DNA of 64,000 nucleotides. Source: Acidimangrovimonas sediminis (lineage in GTDB: Bacteria > Pseudomonadota > Alphaproteobacteria > Rhodobacterales > Rhodobacteraceae). The notes beneath the pieces were generated by a model. The model ran no database searches. It was not told the origin of the DNA and saw nothing but the letters and a program-made list of their open reading frames with translations. The stretch spans positions 225,460-289,459 of the forward strand of contig NZ_PHSN01000012.1 in assembly GCF_002871005.1 (NCBI RefSeq), given 5' to 3'. Position numbers and translations under genes: made by a program. Shown here piece by piece: positions 7,661-16,663 of the stretch; positions within the stretch are counted from its first letter, which is position 1, and each line of letters starts with the position of its first letter.

Positions 7661-8863
7661 CTATTCGGTGGTGCGGCGGACGATGCGGCTGCCGTCGGAC
7701 AACGCGGCGCCGGGGAAGGCGACGACGCTGTCGCCCTCGGCGAGCCCGGCCAGCACCTGGGCCGCGGTCTCGGTCTGATGCCCGAGGGTGACGGGTGTCA
7801 GGACCGCGCGTCCGCGCTGTGCGCGGAACACCGCCCAGCCTTCGCCTGATCGGAACAGCGCCCCGATCGGCACCTGCAGCACATTCGTGCCCGCCCACAG
7901 CACCACCCGGACGTAAACGCGGTAGGCATCGCCAAGGCCGGCGCGGTCCTTCCGCGGGGTGACGAGGTCGAGGCGGAGGTGCACGCGCTGTTCCTCGATC
8001 CCCAGCGCCGAGACCTTGGTGAAGGCGGTCGGGTCGATCCGCCGGACCCGCGCGGTCAGCGCGTCGGTCCCGCCCCAGCGGGTGACATGGGCCAGCGCCC
8101 CCACGGCGACCTGCACCGCGTCCGAGGACAGAAGGTCGACCTCGATCTCCAGATCCGCGGGGTCGCCGATCGTCATCAGCGTCTCGCCAGGCTGCACCGG
8201 CCGGGCGCTGGAATTCGCAAGCGTCAGCACCGTGCCGCTGGCGGGGGCACGAATCTCGACACAGCAGCCGCTGGCCGCGCCGGTTCCGCCGGGGGAAAGC
8301 AGCAGGGCCTCGGCGCGCGACAGGCTGGCCTGTTGCTGATCCACCGCCGAGCTGGCCGCATCGCCCGCAGCCCGGGCCGACATCAGCGCTGCCTCGGCAT
8401 CCTCGAGCATCTGGCGCGGGATCGTGCCGCGCGCGGCCAGCGCCTGGGCGCGGGCGAATTCCGTCTCGGCATGGGCGCGGTTGGTCCCGGCTTCGGCCAG
8501 CCGAGCCCGCGCCAGCGCCAGCCCGGCCCGCGCCTCGTCGACCGCGGCCAGCGCCTGCGCCCGTGCCCGCGCGTCAAGAAAGGCGGGTTCCGACGGGTGG
8601 ATCACGGCGACCAGCGTCTCGTCCTTCGTCACCCGGTCGCCCACGTCGACCGGGGCGCGCGCCAGCGTCCCCGCGACCGGGGCGGAGACGTCGTAGTGCT
8701 GGCGGATCTGGGTCGTGCCCTCGGCCGCGACGGTCACCTCCATCGGGCCCCTCGTGACGGCGGCAAGGTCGACCTGCACGGGGGTCGGCCAGAACGCCCA
8801 GCCAAGGGCGGCGGCAAGCAGCGCGAGCGCGGCGAGTACGGAGAGGAGGCGGCGGGATTTCAT
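7661..8863 (-). CDS. HlyD-family efflux membrane-fusion protein
   Basis: Periplasmic adaptor (MacA/HlyD type), 400 residues. One N-terminal membrane anchor (about residues 6-24), then a lipoyl-like half-motif (YDVSAPVAGTLARAPVDVGD, about 61-80), an alpha-helical hairpin rich in Ala, Arg and Glu (about 90-190), the second lipoyl half (IRAPASGTVLTL, near 215) and beta-barrel and C-terminal domains. The stop of the permease gene lies one base upstream of its ATG, so the three genes ATPase-permease-adaptor form one operon in which this is last. Together they would form an ATP-driven export pump or lipoprotein/peptide release system. No outer-membrane channel gene is present. Substrate unknown. 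Confidence 0.92.
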   Translation of the reverse strand: MKSRRLLSVLAALALLAAALGWAFWPTPVQVDLAAVTRGPMEVTVAAEGTTQIRQHYDVSAPVAGTLARAPVDVGDRVTKDETLVAVIHPSEPAFLDARARAQALAAVDEARAGLALARARLAEAGTNRAHAETEFARAQALAARGTIPRQMLEDAEAALMSARAAGDAASSAVDQQQASLSRAEALLLSPGGTGAASGCCVEIRAPASGTVLTLANSSARPVQPGETLMTIGDPADLEIEVDLLSSDAVQVAVGALAHVTRWGGTDALTARVRRIDPTAFTKVSALGIEEQRVHLRLDLVTPRKDRAGLGDAYRVYVRVVLWAGTNVLQVPIGALFRSGEGWAVFRAQRGRAVLTPVTLGHQTETAAQVLAGLAEGDSVVAFPGAALSDGSRIVRRTTE

Positions 8864-8864
8864 C

Positions 8865-11228
8865 TCAGTCCCTCTTCTTCAGAGCGGTGGCAAGGCTGAC
8901 CCGGTCGAGCCGGCGGCGAACCATGAGGGCGGCGGCCAGCGCGGCCGCCACGGCGATAAGGGCGGCCAGGGCATAGGTGCGGCGGCTGATCACCAGCGGA
9001 ATGCGGACGATGTCGGTGGTGAACCCCTGCGCCACCAACGCCGAGAAGGCATAGCCCCCCAGAAGGCCCGGCGGGATCGCCAGCAGGGTAAGCAGCATCA
9101 GTTCCCCGACCAGCACGTATCCGACCTCGGCCCGGGTGAACCCGAGGACGCGCAGGCTGGCCAGTTCGTAGGATCGTTCCGAAAGCTGGATCCTTGCGGC
9201 GTTGTAGATCACCCCCACGGTGATCAGGATGCCGAGGATCGCGTAGACGGTGACCGAGGTGGTCAGGTTGCGGTTCAGCGTCTCGTCGAACTTCTGCCGG
9301 ATGTCGGCCCAGAACTGCGCCCCTTCGATCGCCGGCGCGTCCTTGACCGCGGCATAGAGGGCGGGAAGGGCGGGGGTGTCGACCAGGAGGTTCAGCCGGT
9401 TCACCTGCGGCGCCACACGCATCAGCCGAAACAGCGCCGGGGCCGACAGGTGGGCCGTCTCGCCCAGGCTCTGGCGCATCAGCGCGCTGACCCGGATCTC
9501 CAGCGTCTCGCGCGGGGGCACGAGCAGGGCCATGCGCAGGCTGTCCCCGGCCCGGACGTCCAGCTTGGCCGCCAGGCTCTCGGGCAGGACGATCCCCTCG
9601 GGCGGAAGCGGTGCCGCGCCGCCCGAGGCATCCAGAACCCGCGTCAGCATGTCGTCCGCGCCCCGCGCCTCGACCGAGGTCAGCTCGCTCTGCGGACCGT
9701 GGATCAGGCGCACGGGAAGGCTGTAGGCCCCCTCGACCCGCATCACGCCGGGCAGGTGCGCGGCGGCCTCGATCACCGAGGTGGGTGCGTCATGGGTCAG
9801 CTGCAGGGTGACGTTCTGGCGGTTCGTGCGGGTAAAGGCCTCGTCGATCACGGCGGCGATGGAATCGAAGGTGAAGAAGCACGCGACCAGCACCGAAATC
9901 GCCGCCGCCACCCCCAGCGACGTCACCGCCGCGCGGCGAGGCCAGCGGGTGATCGAGCGCAGGATCATCATCGTCGTCTGGCGCAGCCGCAGCATCTGCG
10001 CCACCCGGTCCAGCAGCCCGCGGCGAAAGAGCGGCGGCGCCGGGGGCGACATCGCCACCGCCGGGTGCAGCCGGGCGCTGGCCCGGACGGCGCGCAGCGC
10101 GCCCAGCACCACGGTGGCCATCCCCATCAGCCCCGAGATGGCGAAACTGGTACTGCCGGGGGCGTAGATCAGGTAGGGAAAGCGGTAGAATTCGGTGTAA
10201 AGCCGGGTCAGCCCGGCCCCCAGCCACCACCCCGCGATCCAGCCGATCAGCACCCCCAGCACGCCGATCCCGATCGACAGCTTGAGGTAATGCCACGCGA
10301 TCTCCCGCCCGGAATATCCCATCGCCTTGAGCAGGCCGACGATCGGGCGTTCCAGCCCGATCAGCCGGCTCAGCACCATGTTCACGAGGAAGGCCGAGAC
10401 GATCAGAAAGATCGGCGGCAGGATCAGCGCCATCGCGTTGAGCCCGTCCATTTCCGACCGCAGGAACATGTCGGACACCTGCCGGTCGCGGCCATGGGCC
10501 CCGGTGCCGCCATAGGGCGCCAGCAGCCGGTCGAGCGCGGCGATGACGGCGGGTTCGGAGGCGCCGCGTGTCAGCCGCAGCGATACGTCGTCGAACGCGC
10601 CGGTCAGGCCGGCGGCGGCGGCGGCCGGGGCCTCGTTCATCCAGATGATGCCGTAGTGCCGGTCGTCGGGCATCAGCATCCCCGGCCCGATCAGGTAGAT
10701 GAACTCGGGCGAGAGCATGAGGCCGGTGACCCGAAGCTGCCGCTTCTGGCCGTTCAGGATGGCGGAAAAGCTGTCGCCCGGGTGCAGTCCGTTCGCCAGG
10801 CCGAAGTTCTCGGAGATCGCGACGTCGTCGGTGCTGCCGGGCGTGGGCATCCGGCCCTGCCGCAGGGTCGGGCGGTTCAGCACCGGCGCGCCATCCTCGG
10901 GCAGCGACAGCACGCGCGCCTGTGCCGGGCGGGCGAGGCCGGGCATGTCCAGCACCACGTCCATCGCCACCCGCGCCTCGACCTGCGCCACGCCGGGGAT
11001 GCGCGCGATCTCGGGCAGCAGGCTGCGCGGGGCGCGGGTCGCGGTGGCGAAGACCTCGGCAAAGCGGGCGCGGTCGTAATAGGTATCGCGGGTGAGGGTC
11101 AGCGACCGCTCGGTCGCGGTGGCGAGGACAAGCACCATCACGCCGCACCCCAGCACCAGCGCGATTGCGAGGCTCTGCGCCCAGAGCCTGCGAAGATCGC
11201 GCAGGAGCTTGCGGTCGAGCGCGCGCAT
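8865..11228 (-). CDS. FtsX-like ABC transporter permease (MacB/LolC-type, two FtsX domains)
   Basis: 787-residue inner-membrane permease. An N-terminal helix near residues 17-38 is followed by a large periplasmic region with an insert, then a first FtsX three-helix block (about 255-390), a second periplasmic domain and a second FtsX block at the C-terminus (about 660-780). Two FtsX blocks in one chain is the build of YbjP/SalY-type permeases, not of single-block MacB. The ATG at 11228 overlaps the stop of the ATPase gene (ATGA), so translation is probably coupled. Frames open much further upstream only because they shadow the ATPase gene. Works with the ATPase and HlyD protein either side. 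Confidence 0.92.
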   Translation of the reverse strand: MRALDRKLLRDLRRLWAQSLAIALVLGCGVMVLVLATATERSLTLTRDTYYDRARFAEVFATATRAPRSLLPEIARIPGVAQVEARVAMDVVLDMPGLARPAQARVLSLPEDGAPVLNRPTLRQGRMPTPGSTDDVAISENFGLANGLHPGDSFSAILNGQKRQLRVTGLMLSPEFIYLIGPGMLMPDDRHYGIIWMNEAPAAAAAGLTGAFDDVSLRLTRGASEPAVIAALDRLLAPYGGTGAHGRDRQVSDMFLRSEMDGLNAMALILPPIFLIVSAFLVNMVLSRLIGLERPIVGLLKAMGYSGREIAWHYLKLSIGIGVLGVLIGWIAGWWLGAGLTRLYTEFYRFPYLIYAPGSTSFAISGLMGMATVVLGALRAVRASARLHPAVAMSPPAPPLFRRGLLDRVAQMLRLRQTTMMILRSITRWPRRAAVTSLGVAAAISVLVACFFTFDSIAAVIDEAFTRTNRQNVTLQLTHDAPTSVIEAAAHLPGVMRVEGAYSLPVRLIHGPQSELTSVEARGADDMLTRVLDASGGAAPLPPEGIVLPESLAAKLDVRAGDSLRMALLVPPRETLEIRVSALMRQSLGETAHLSAPALFRLMRVAPQVNRLNLLVDTPALPALYAAVKDAPAIEGAQFWADIRQKFDETLNRNLTTSVTVYAILGILITVGVIYNAARIQLSERSYELASLRVLGFTRAEVGYVLVGELMLLTLLAIPPGLLGGYAFSALVAQGFTTDIVRIPLVISRRTYALAALIAVAAALAAALMVRRRLDRVSLATALKKRD

Positions 11229-11938
11229 CACCAGACAATTCCGGTGGGCGGCAGGGGCGCGGGATTTTCCTCGATCGCGACGATCCGGCCGTCGGCGACC
11301 CGTATCACCCGGTGCGCCATCTGCCGGATCGCCGCGTTGTGGGTGATCAGCGCGGTCACCGTGCCCAGATCGCGGTTCACCTCGTAGAGCGCCTCGAGCA
11401 CCGTCACCCCGGTCTGGCTGTCGAGCGCGCCGGTCGGTTCGTCGCACAGCAGGACCTCGGGCCGCTTGGCAATCGCCCGGGCGATCGCCACGCGCTGCTG
11501 TTCGCCCCCCGACAGCTCGGCCGGGAAGTGGTCGAGGCGGGCGCCGAGGCCGACCCGATCCAGCGCTTCTTCGGGGCGCATGGGGTTGCGCGCGATCTCG
11601 GTCACCAGCGCCACGTTCTCGCGCGCGGTAAGGCTGGGGACGAGGTTGTAGAACTGGAAGACGAACCCCACGTGATCGCGCCGGAACGCGGTCAGCGCGT
11701 CATCGTCCATGCCGGTCAGCTCATGCTCGCGGAATGTCACCCGCCCCGAGGTCGGGCTGTCGAGCGCGCCGAGGATGTTGAGCAGCGTCGACTTGCCCGA
11801 GCCGGAGGCGCCGAGCAGCACCACCAGTTCGCCCTCGTAAAGCTCGAGGCTGACCCCGCGCAGCGCCCGCACCGGGGCCGCGCCGGTCTGATAGGTCTTC
11901 GTCACCTCTTCCGCACGGAAGACGACCTTTCCCGTCAT
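11228..11938 (-). CDS. ABC transporter ATP-binding protein (LolD/MacB-type)
   Basis: Nucleotide-binding subunit of 236 residues. Walker [10 protein letters not shown] (about 43-51), Q-loop in VFQFYNLVP, signature [14 protein letters not shown] (about 139-152), Walker [12 protein letters not shown] and H-loop ITHN are all intact. The sequence belongs to the LolD/MacB/FtsE subgroup that pairs with FtsX-type permeases, which is exactly what follows with a 4-base overlap. First gene of the efflux operon; the 200 bp before it hold no gene and must contain its promoter. Confidence 0.94.
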   Translation of the reverse strand: MTGKVVFRAEEVTKTYQTGAAPVRALRGVSLELYEGELVVLLGASGSGKSTLLNILGALDSPTSGRVTFREHELTGMDDDALTAFRRDHVGFVFQFYNLVPSLTARENVALVTEIARNPMRPEEALDRVGLGARLDHFPAELSGGEQQRVAIARAIAKRPEVLLCDEPTGALDSQTGVTVLEALYEVNRDLGTVTALITHNAAIRQMAHRVIRVADGRIVAIEENPAPLPPTGIVW

Positions 11939-12047
11939 GGCGATCCCTCCACGGACCGCAGTCTAGACGGGGGAAGGGCCGGGCACCTTGATCGGGAACA
12001 AGGTAACGCCCCGGTTGTGACTTGACGTCCGAGGGGCCGACCGAAGG

Positions 12048-12074
12048 GCCGCAGACGAGGTGCCGCAGACGAGG
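12048..12074. repeat. 14-bp-period tandem duplication
   Basis: GCCGCAGACGAGG occurs at 12048-12060 and again at 12062-12074. It lies in the gap between the start of the efflux operon and the end of the PQQ dehydrogenase gene. No function evident. Confidence 0.65.
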
Positions 12075-12091
12075 GGCGGGGATGGGCAGGC

Positions 12092-12120
12092 GGGGTCCGC
12101 CCGCGTTTCCGGGCGGCCCC
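12092..12120 (-). terminator. Possible terminator hairpin after the PQQ dehydrogenase gene
   Basis: CCGCCCG and CGGGCGG pair around a 6-nt loop, with four further G-C pairs beyond one mismatch. It lies about 20 bp beyond the minus-strand stop at 12141. There is no T-run, so the call rests on position and stem strength only. Confidence 0.35.
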
Positions 12121-12140
12121 CTCCGGGATGGGCCGGGGCG

Positions 12141-14282
12141 TCAGCCGCCCGAGGCCGCGCCCTTGGGCAGGGCGTAGACGGCAAGCTGGTCGCCCACGGT
12201 CTTCTTCAGGATGGAGTTCCCGCCCGCCGCGAAGGCCACGTATTCGCGCCCCTTGTATTCGTAGATCGCGGGGACCGAGACATCGGGCGCCATCACCTTC
12301 GACGACCACAGCACCTTGCCCGACTTCATGTCGATGGCACGCACCTTCTGATCCATCGTCGCGCCGATGAAGACGACGCCACTTGCCGTCACCGCCGGCG
12401 ACCCGATGGTCGGCGACCCCCAGGATTTCGGCATGTAGAAGCCCCATTTCTGGACGTCGCCGAAGGGCCGCTGCCAGAGCTCCTTGCCGGTCTTCATGTC
12501 GATCGCGGTCAGCTTGCCGAAGGGCGGTTTCCAGCAGGGCATGCCAAGATCGTTCAGCGCGGTCTTGATCAGGATCCCGTAGGGCGCGCCCTTCTGGGGA
12601 TAGAAGTCGGGATTGTTCTTGTACTTGGCGAAATCGGCCTTGGGGATGAGCTTGTAGGTCATCACCACGCGTGACGAGTTCACGACGAAGGTTTCCGATT
12701 TCGGATCGTAGGCGCCGCCGCCCCATTCCACGCCGCCGACCGACCCGGGATAGGCGATCGCCCCGGTGCCCTTGGTCGTGGGCGGGGTGAACATGCCGTC
12801 ATAGGTGGCGTTCTTGAACATCTTGCTGCATTGCCCGAACGAGGCGGCATCGGCCAGGCCCCAGACACCGGGGTGCTTGTGGGTGTTCAGAAGCGGCTTC
12901 GGCAGCGTCGGTTCGGGCTGGGTGGGCGAGGGTTGCTCGCCCTTCGCGTCGGTCGAGGTGGGAACCTTGACCTCCCTGATCGGCCAGACCGGTTTCCCGG
13001 TCAGGCGGTTCAGCACGAAGATGAAGCCCATCTTGGTGGTCTGCGCCAGCGCGGGGATGGTCTTTCCGTCGACGTCGATGTCCATCAGCGTGGGCGCCGC
13101 GTTGGTGTCGTAGTCCCAGATGTCGTGATGGACAAGCTGGCGCGACCAGATCACCTTGCCGGTTTTCATGTCGATCGCGGTGACCGAGGTGCCCTGGGGG
13201 ATCTTCTGCGTGCGGTTGCCGCCCCAGAAGTTCGGCGAGGGCGAGGACACGGGCACGTAGAGGATCCCGCGCTGGCGGTCGATCGACATGGAGGCCCAGA
13301 CGTTCGCCGTGCCGGTCTGCTTGCGGATGTCGGTGGGAATGAAGTTCAGCTGCCAGTCAAGCTTGCCGGTCCGGGCATTGACCGCGAAGATCGACCCGGG
13401 GGGCGCCTCCTCGTCGGCCCAGTCCTTGCCGGCCCAGCCGAAGACCAGTTCATCGTGCCACACGGTCGGCGGCTGCAGCAGCGACAGCGGCCACTTGCCA
13501 TTCACGGTGTTCCAGCGGTTGACGTCGAGCGTTCCCTTGTCGGCGAACCCCTCGCAGGGCTTGCCGGTGTCGGCGTCGACCGCGTGCAGCTTGGCCGCCA
13601 TGGTGCCGATGTAGACGATCTTCTGGCAGCTCTCCCCCGGTTTCGGGTCCTGCGCCTGCCAGTAGGCCACGCCGCGGTTCTTCATGTCGGGCTGCGTCAG
13701 GGCCTTCAGCTCGGCATGGGGGTCATAGGTCCACTTCACCTTGCCGGTGCCGGGGTTGAGCGCGATGATCCGGTAGAACGGCGTGCCGAGGTAGAGCGTG
13801 TCGTTGGCAAGGACCGGCGTCGCCGACCAGACCGAGGCAGGCACCTTGCCGCTGCCGGTGGACATGTCGCCGGTGTGATATTGCCACGCCAGCTTCAGCT
13901 TGCCGACGTTCTGCGGCGTGATCTGGGTCAGCGGCGAATATTTCTGCGCGTCGAGCTGGCCGTTGAACGTGTTCCACTCCGCCCCCTTGGGGACCAGCGG
14001 CACGCCGTCGGCCGCGGGCGGGACGAGGGCGCCGCCGGCCTGGTTGTCGGCGATCTGATTGTCGACGGTCTGATTGTCGGGGCTCTGGTTGTCAGGGGCT
14101 TGGCTTTGCGTGGCCTGGGTGCCCGAGGGTGCGGTGGCCGAGGTGTCGGCCGGTGCGGTCGATGGTGCGCCAGCTGGTGCGGCAGACGGCGCCGTCTGGC
14201 CGATCGCCGGCTGGAGGCTGAGCGCACCGATCAGCAGCGGAACGGCACGGGCGGCGAGGCGGGGCAGGGGGCGGGCGCTCAT
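12141..14282 (-). CDS. PQQ-dependent dehydrogenase, catalytic subunit (glucose/quinate/polyol family, SldA-like)
   Basis: Periplasmic quinoprotein of 713 residues with the eight-bladed propeller of the membrane glucose/quinate/shikimate dehydrogenase family. Family signs include WNTFNGQLDAQKYSPLTQI (about 100-118), ending repeats such as TAIDMKTGKVIW, and HHDIWDYD (about 385-392), whose aspartate is the catalytic residue in glucose dehydrogenase. A signal peptide opens the chain, followed by an Ala/Pro/Thr-rich stretch and a four-copy xxDNQ repeat (about 61-80). Unlike glucose dehydrogenase it has no five-helix anchor; the helices are on the upstream small gene, whose stop overlaps this ATG. 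That split matches SldBA polyol (sorbitol/glycerol/arabitol) dehydrogenase. Electrons would pass to ubiquinone. Substrate not certain. Confidence 0.88.
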   Translation of the reverse strand: MSARPLPRLAARAVPLLIGALSLQPAIGQTAPSAAPAGAPSTAPADTSATAPSGTQATQSQAPDNQSPDNQTVDNQIADNQAGGALVPPAADGVPLVPKGAEWNTFNGQLDAQKYSPLTQITPQNVGKLKLAWQYHTGDMSTGSGKVPASVWSATPVLANDTLYLGTPFYRIIALNPGTGKVKWTYDPHAELKALTQPDMKNRGVAYWQAQDPKPGESCQKIVYIGTMAAKLHAVDADTGKPCEGFADKGTLDVNRWNTVNGKWPLSLLQPPTVWHDELVFGWAGKDWADEEAPPGSIFAVNARTGKLDWQLNFIPTDIRKQTGTANVWASMSIDRQRGILYVPVSSPSPNFWGGNRTQKIPQGTSVTAIDMKTGKVIWSRQLVHHDIWDYDTNAAPTLMDIDVDGKTIPALAQTTKMGFIFVLNRLTGKPVWPIREVKVPTSTDAKGEQPSPTQPEPTLPKPLLNTHKHPGVWGLADAASFGQCSKMFKNATYDGMFTPPTTKGTGAIAYPGSVGGVEWGGGAYDPKSETFVVNSSRVVMTYKLIPKADFAKYKNNPDFYPQKGAPYGILIKTALNDLGMPCWKPPFGKLTAIDMKTGKELWQRPFGDVQKWGFYMPKSWGSPTIGSPAVTASGVVFIGATMDQKVRAIDMKSGKVLWSSKVMAPDVSVPAIYEYKGREYVAFAAGGNSILKKTVGDQLAVYALPKGAASGG
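14040..14099 (-). repeat. 15-bp in-frame tandem repeat encoding xxDNQ
   Basis: Four imperfect 15-bp copies encode PDNQ, PDNQ, VDNQ, ADNQ units spaced by five residues in the low-complexity N-terminal linker of the dehydrogenase. Copy number may vary between strains, as expected for slippage repeats. Confidence 0.75.
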
Positions 14283-14677
14283 GGGTGGGTTCCTTTCGCG
14301 GGGCCCTTCACGAAGGTCGCGATCAGCAGGGCGAGAAGCAGGACGACGAGGGCGGCGGCACTGGACCAGCCATGCAGCAGGACGGTCGCGAGAAGGGTCA
14401 GAAGCCCGCCGATCCAGGCCAGCACGAGGAACAGCACCCGCCAGCCGCCACCCGGCAGCAGGGCGAGGACGATCCCCCCGATCAGTAGCGCCACGTCACC
14501 CACCATGGTCAAAAGCGCGCCGGCGGTGCCGGTGACGCCCGACAGCGGCGTGAAGTAGCGCCAGGCGGTGATTACCAGTGCCACCAGCGCCGCGACGGCG
14601 ATCAGCGTCGCCGCCCCCGGTGCCGCCCCGGTTCCGGCCCGTGCCGAGGTCCTGGGCCCTGTCATGCTTTCGGTCAT
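14279..14677 (-). CDS. Small membrane subunit of the PQQ dehydrogenase (SldB-like anchor)
   Basis: 132-residue hydrophobic protein with four membrane helices (about 24-44, 52-73, 80-102 and 106-123). Its place and size match SldB, the small subunit homologous to the N-terminal membrane domain of glucose dehydrogenase, which holds the catalytic subunit on the membrane and gives access to ubiquinone. GGAGGAGA upstream supports the ATG at 14677; a second in-frame ATG is four codons later. Its stop overlaps the start of the catalytic gene (ATGA), so the two should be made together. Homology is inferred from topology, the WRYFTPLSG segment and the gene order small-then-large. Confidence 0.82.
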   Translation of the reverse strand: MTESMTGPRTSARAGTGAAPGAATLIAVAALVALVITAWRYFTPLSGVTGTAGALLTMVGDVALLIGGIVLALLPGGGWRVLFLVLAWIGGLLTLLATVLLHGWSSAAALVVLLLALLIATFVKGPAKGTHP

Positions 14678-14861
14678 CCGGTCTCTCCTCCAATCGGGTC
14701 GCGTCGGCGGGAATCCGCAAGGGGGAAACCCGCGGGCAGGGCGCACCGGTTCCGGCACCTTCTCTCACGTCGTCGAGAGGTGGCTGAGGGATGGGCCTGC
14801 GCATGGCCCGCGCAGTAGCTGGCAGAGAGGGCGGGGCCTTCCTCCAGCGGCGGGCGGACCG

Positions 14862-14910
14862 CGTGAAGTGGGCGCTTCACGTCTGACGGCGCGGCGGGAA
14901 CCTGCGCGCC
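14862..14910 (-). terminator. Two hairpins after rhaK (possible terminator or operator)
   Basis: CGTGAAG/CTTCACG pair around six bases at 14862-14881, and GGCGCG/CGCGCC pair at 14888-14910. They lie 24-72 bp beyond the rhaK stop on the minus strand and about 185 bp before the PQQ dehydrogenase operon. Either a terminator for the rhamnose operon or, for the first dyad, an operator for the next one. The 256-bp gap holds nothing else I can identify. Confidence 0.35.
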
Positions 14911-14933
14911 GTGCAGAGTGCCCGGGCCGACGG

Positions 14934-16352
14934 TTACAGCGCCTGCCGCCAGCGGCGTGCGTAGCTGCGCAGCGCGGGGTCGTCGGTGTCGCCGACCGGC
15001 CGAAGGTCGGGGCGGGCCGTCGCGTCGCCCGGGCGTGCGGCCAGCAGCGCCGCCCCCGCCGAGGTGCCGGTGCGCGAGGCGGAGCGCAGGATCGGCCGCC
15101 CGGTCGCGGCGCCCAGCATTCTCAGGTAGGGCAGGTTCGCGGCAAAGGGCCCCTCGACGATCACCGGCCCCGCGGCCCCGGCAAGCCCCAGGCATTCGGC
15201 TGTCATCAGCGCAAGGTAGAAGGCGACCGCCGCCGCCCGGGTCGCCGGGTCCAGCCCCGCCTCGGGCACCGACCATCGCATCCGCCGGCCGGGAAACGGG
15301 CCGCTTTCGGGCACCACTGCGGGAAGAAGCATCGCCTCACGGGCCAGCGCCCCGGCGATGCCCGCGGGCGTGGCCCCGTCCGGGGCGCCCAGCATCTCGT
15401 ATTCCCGCCCGCCCATGAAGCGCGCCGAGGGCACGGGGGCGCCAAGGCCGTTGACGTTGATCAGCGTATCGCGCCCCTCGTCCAGCGTCACCGGCGCGCC
15501 GCCCACGGCCATGGCAACGACCCACGTGCCGGTCGAGACCACGGCGAAGGGGGCGGCATGGTCCTGCAGGTAGGGCAGGAGCGACGCGTTGGAATCGTGG
15601 ATGCCGCAATGTACGGGGGTGCCGGGGGCAAGGCCCGTGCGCGCGGCCACGTCGGACCGCAACGGCCCCAGCACCTCGGAGGGGCGGCGCGGCGGCGCAA
15701 GCTTGTCCGCGATCCCCAGCCGCGCGGGCAGTTCCGACACCCGTCCTTCGCGCGGCAGCCAAAGGTCGGTGTGACAGCCGAGCGAGGTGACGTCGCTCGC
15801 CGCCACCCCGGTCAGCCGGAAGCCCCAGTATTGCGGGTAGGTCACGATCCGTGCGGTGCGCGCCGCAAGCCCCGGATCCCGCGCCATCAGCCAGTGGATC
15901 TGCGCCCCGAGGTTCAGGCCCCGCGGCAGCCGGGGCGAGCCCGTCGCGCCAAATCCCGGGCGCAGGGCGTCATAGGTGCCCGTCATCGCGTCGGGCCCGT
16001 CGTGTTCGTAATCCAGCACCGGGGCGGCAAGCCCGCCCTCCGCGTCGATCAGTGCCGCAGAGGCGCCGTGCGTGGTGACGGAGATCGCGTCGATCCCGTG
16101 GTCGCGCTGCATCGACGCCAGCGCGCCGAGGAGGAAGGCCCAGTGCCCCTCGACGTCGTAATGCGGGTAGGGCGGGCCCGGCAGCACCGGGTTCGGGCGG
16201 GTCATCACCGCAATCTCGGTCAGTGTCGACAGGTCGACCAGCGCAAGCTTGGCATTGGTCTTGCCGATGTCGATCACCGCCACATGGCGATTTGCGGCGG
16301 GGCGACTTGCGGCGAGGCGACCTGTGTTCGGGCGTTTCGGGGTGGCGCTCAT
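14934..16352 (-). CDS. rhaK: Carbohydrate kinase, FGGY family (L-rhamnose catabolism RhaK)
   Basis: 472-residue FGGY sugar kinase. The N-terminal ATPase-fold phosphate loop is visible ([17 protein letters not shown], about 24-40), as is the second-domain segment [10 protein letters not shown] (about 270-280). Last gene of the seven-gene operon rhaRSTPQUK, the same order as in Rhizobium leguminosarum, where RhaK is needed both for rhamnose kinase activity and for transport. Its ATG overlaps the mutarotase stop (ATGA). A 15-bp duplication at 16292-16321 encodes [10 protein letters not shown] near the N-terminus. Assignment rests on family plus context. Confidence 0.93.
   Translation of the reverse strand: MSATPKRPNTGRLAASRPAANRHVAVIDIGKTNAKLALVDLSTLTEIAVMTRPNPVLPGPPYPHYDVEGHWAFLLGALASMQRDHGIDAISVTTHGASAALIDAEGGLAAPVLDYEHDGPDAMTGTYDALRPGFGATGSPRLPRGLNLGAQIHWLMARDPGLAARTARIVTYPQYWGFRLTGVAASDVTSLGCHTDLWLPREGRVSELPARLGIADKLAPPRRPSEVLGPLRSDVAARTGLAPGTPVHCGIHDSNASLLPYLQDHAAPFAVVSTGTWVVAMAVGGAPVTLDEGRDTLINVNGLGAPVPSARFMGGREYEMLGAPDGATPAGIAGALAREAMLLPAVVPESGPFPGRRMRWSVPEAGLDPATRAAAVAFYLALMTAECLGLAGAAGPVIVEGPFAANLPYLRMLGAATGRPILRSASRTGTSAGAALLAARPGDATARPDLRPVGDTDDPALRSYARRWRQAL
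16292..16321 (-). repeat. 15-bp in-frame duplication at the 5' end of rhaK
   Basis: TTGCGGCGGGGCGAC and a one-mismatch copy stand in tandem, adding five residues to the disordered leader of the kinase. Harmless slippage duplication. Confidence 0.6.
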
Positions 16353-16663
16353 GCGAGGTGGAACATCGTCTCGAGCGGGGCCGAGACCGGCGCGCCGTCG
16401 GGGCCTGTTTCCATGATGTCGGCCATGTGCGCCCACCACCGGCGCATCACCGGCTGGTCGGGCAGGCTGTCCATTCCGTGGCCATCCTCGCGCCAGAGCA
16501 CGGCGAAGAGGATCCGCGTTTCCGCATCGAGGTGGATCGAGTAGTCACGGATCCCGGCGCCACGCAGAAGGGTGACCAGCTCCGGCCAGATCTCGTCGTG
16601 GCGGCGGCGATATTCTGCCTCCATCCCGGGGTTGAGGCGCATCCTGAAGGCGATCTTTTCCAT
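16349..16663 (-). CDS. rhaU: L-rhamnose mutarotase
   Basis: 104-residue enzyme that interconverts the alpha and beta anomers of L-rhamnose so that the isomerase or transporter gets the right form. It has the normal length and the family features: [23 protein letters not shown] with the conserved histidine (about residue 22), the Y-S-I-H core strand, and the double tryptophan [12 protein letters not shown] near 70-81. Start overlaps the permease stop and stop overlaps the kinase start, both as ATGA. Cytoplasmic, probably a dimer. Confidence 0.96.
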   Translation of the reverse strand: MEKIAFRMRLNPGMEAEYRRRHDEIWPELVTLLRGAGIRDYSIHLDAETRILFAVLWREDGHGMDSLPDQPVMRRWWAHMADIMETGPDGAPVSAPLETMFHLA

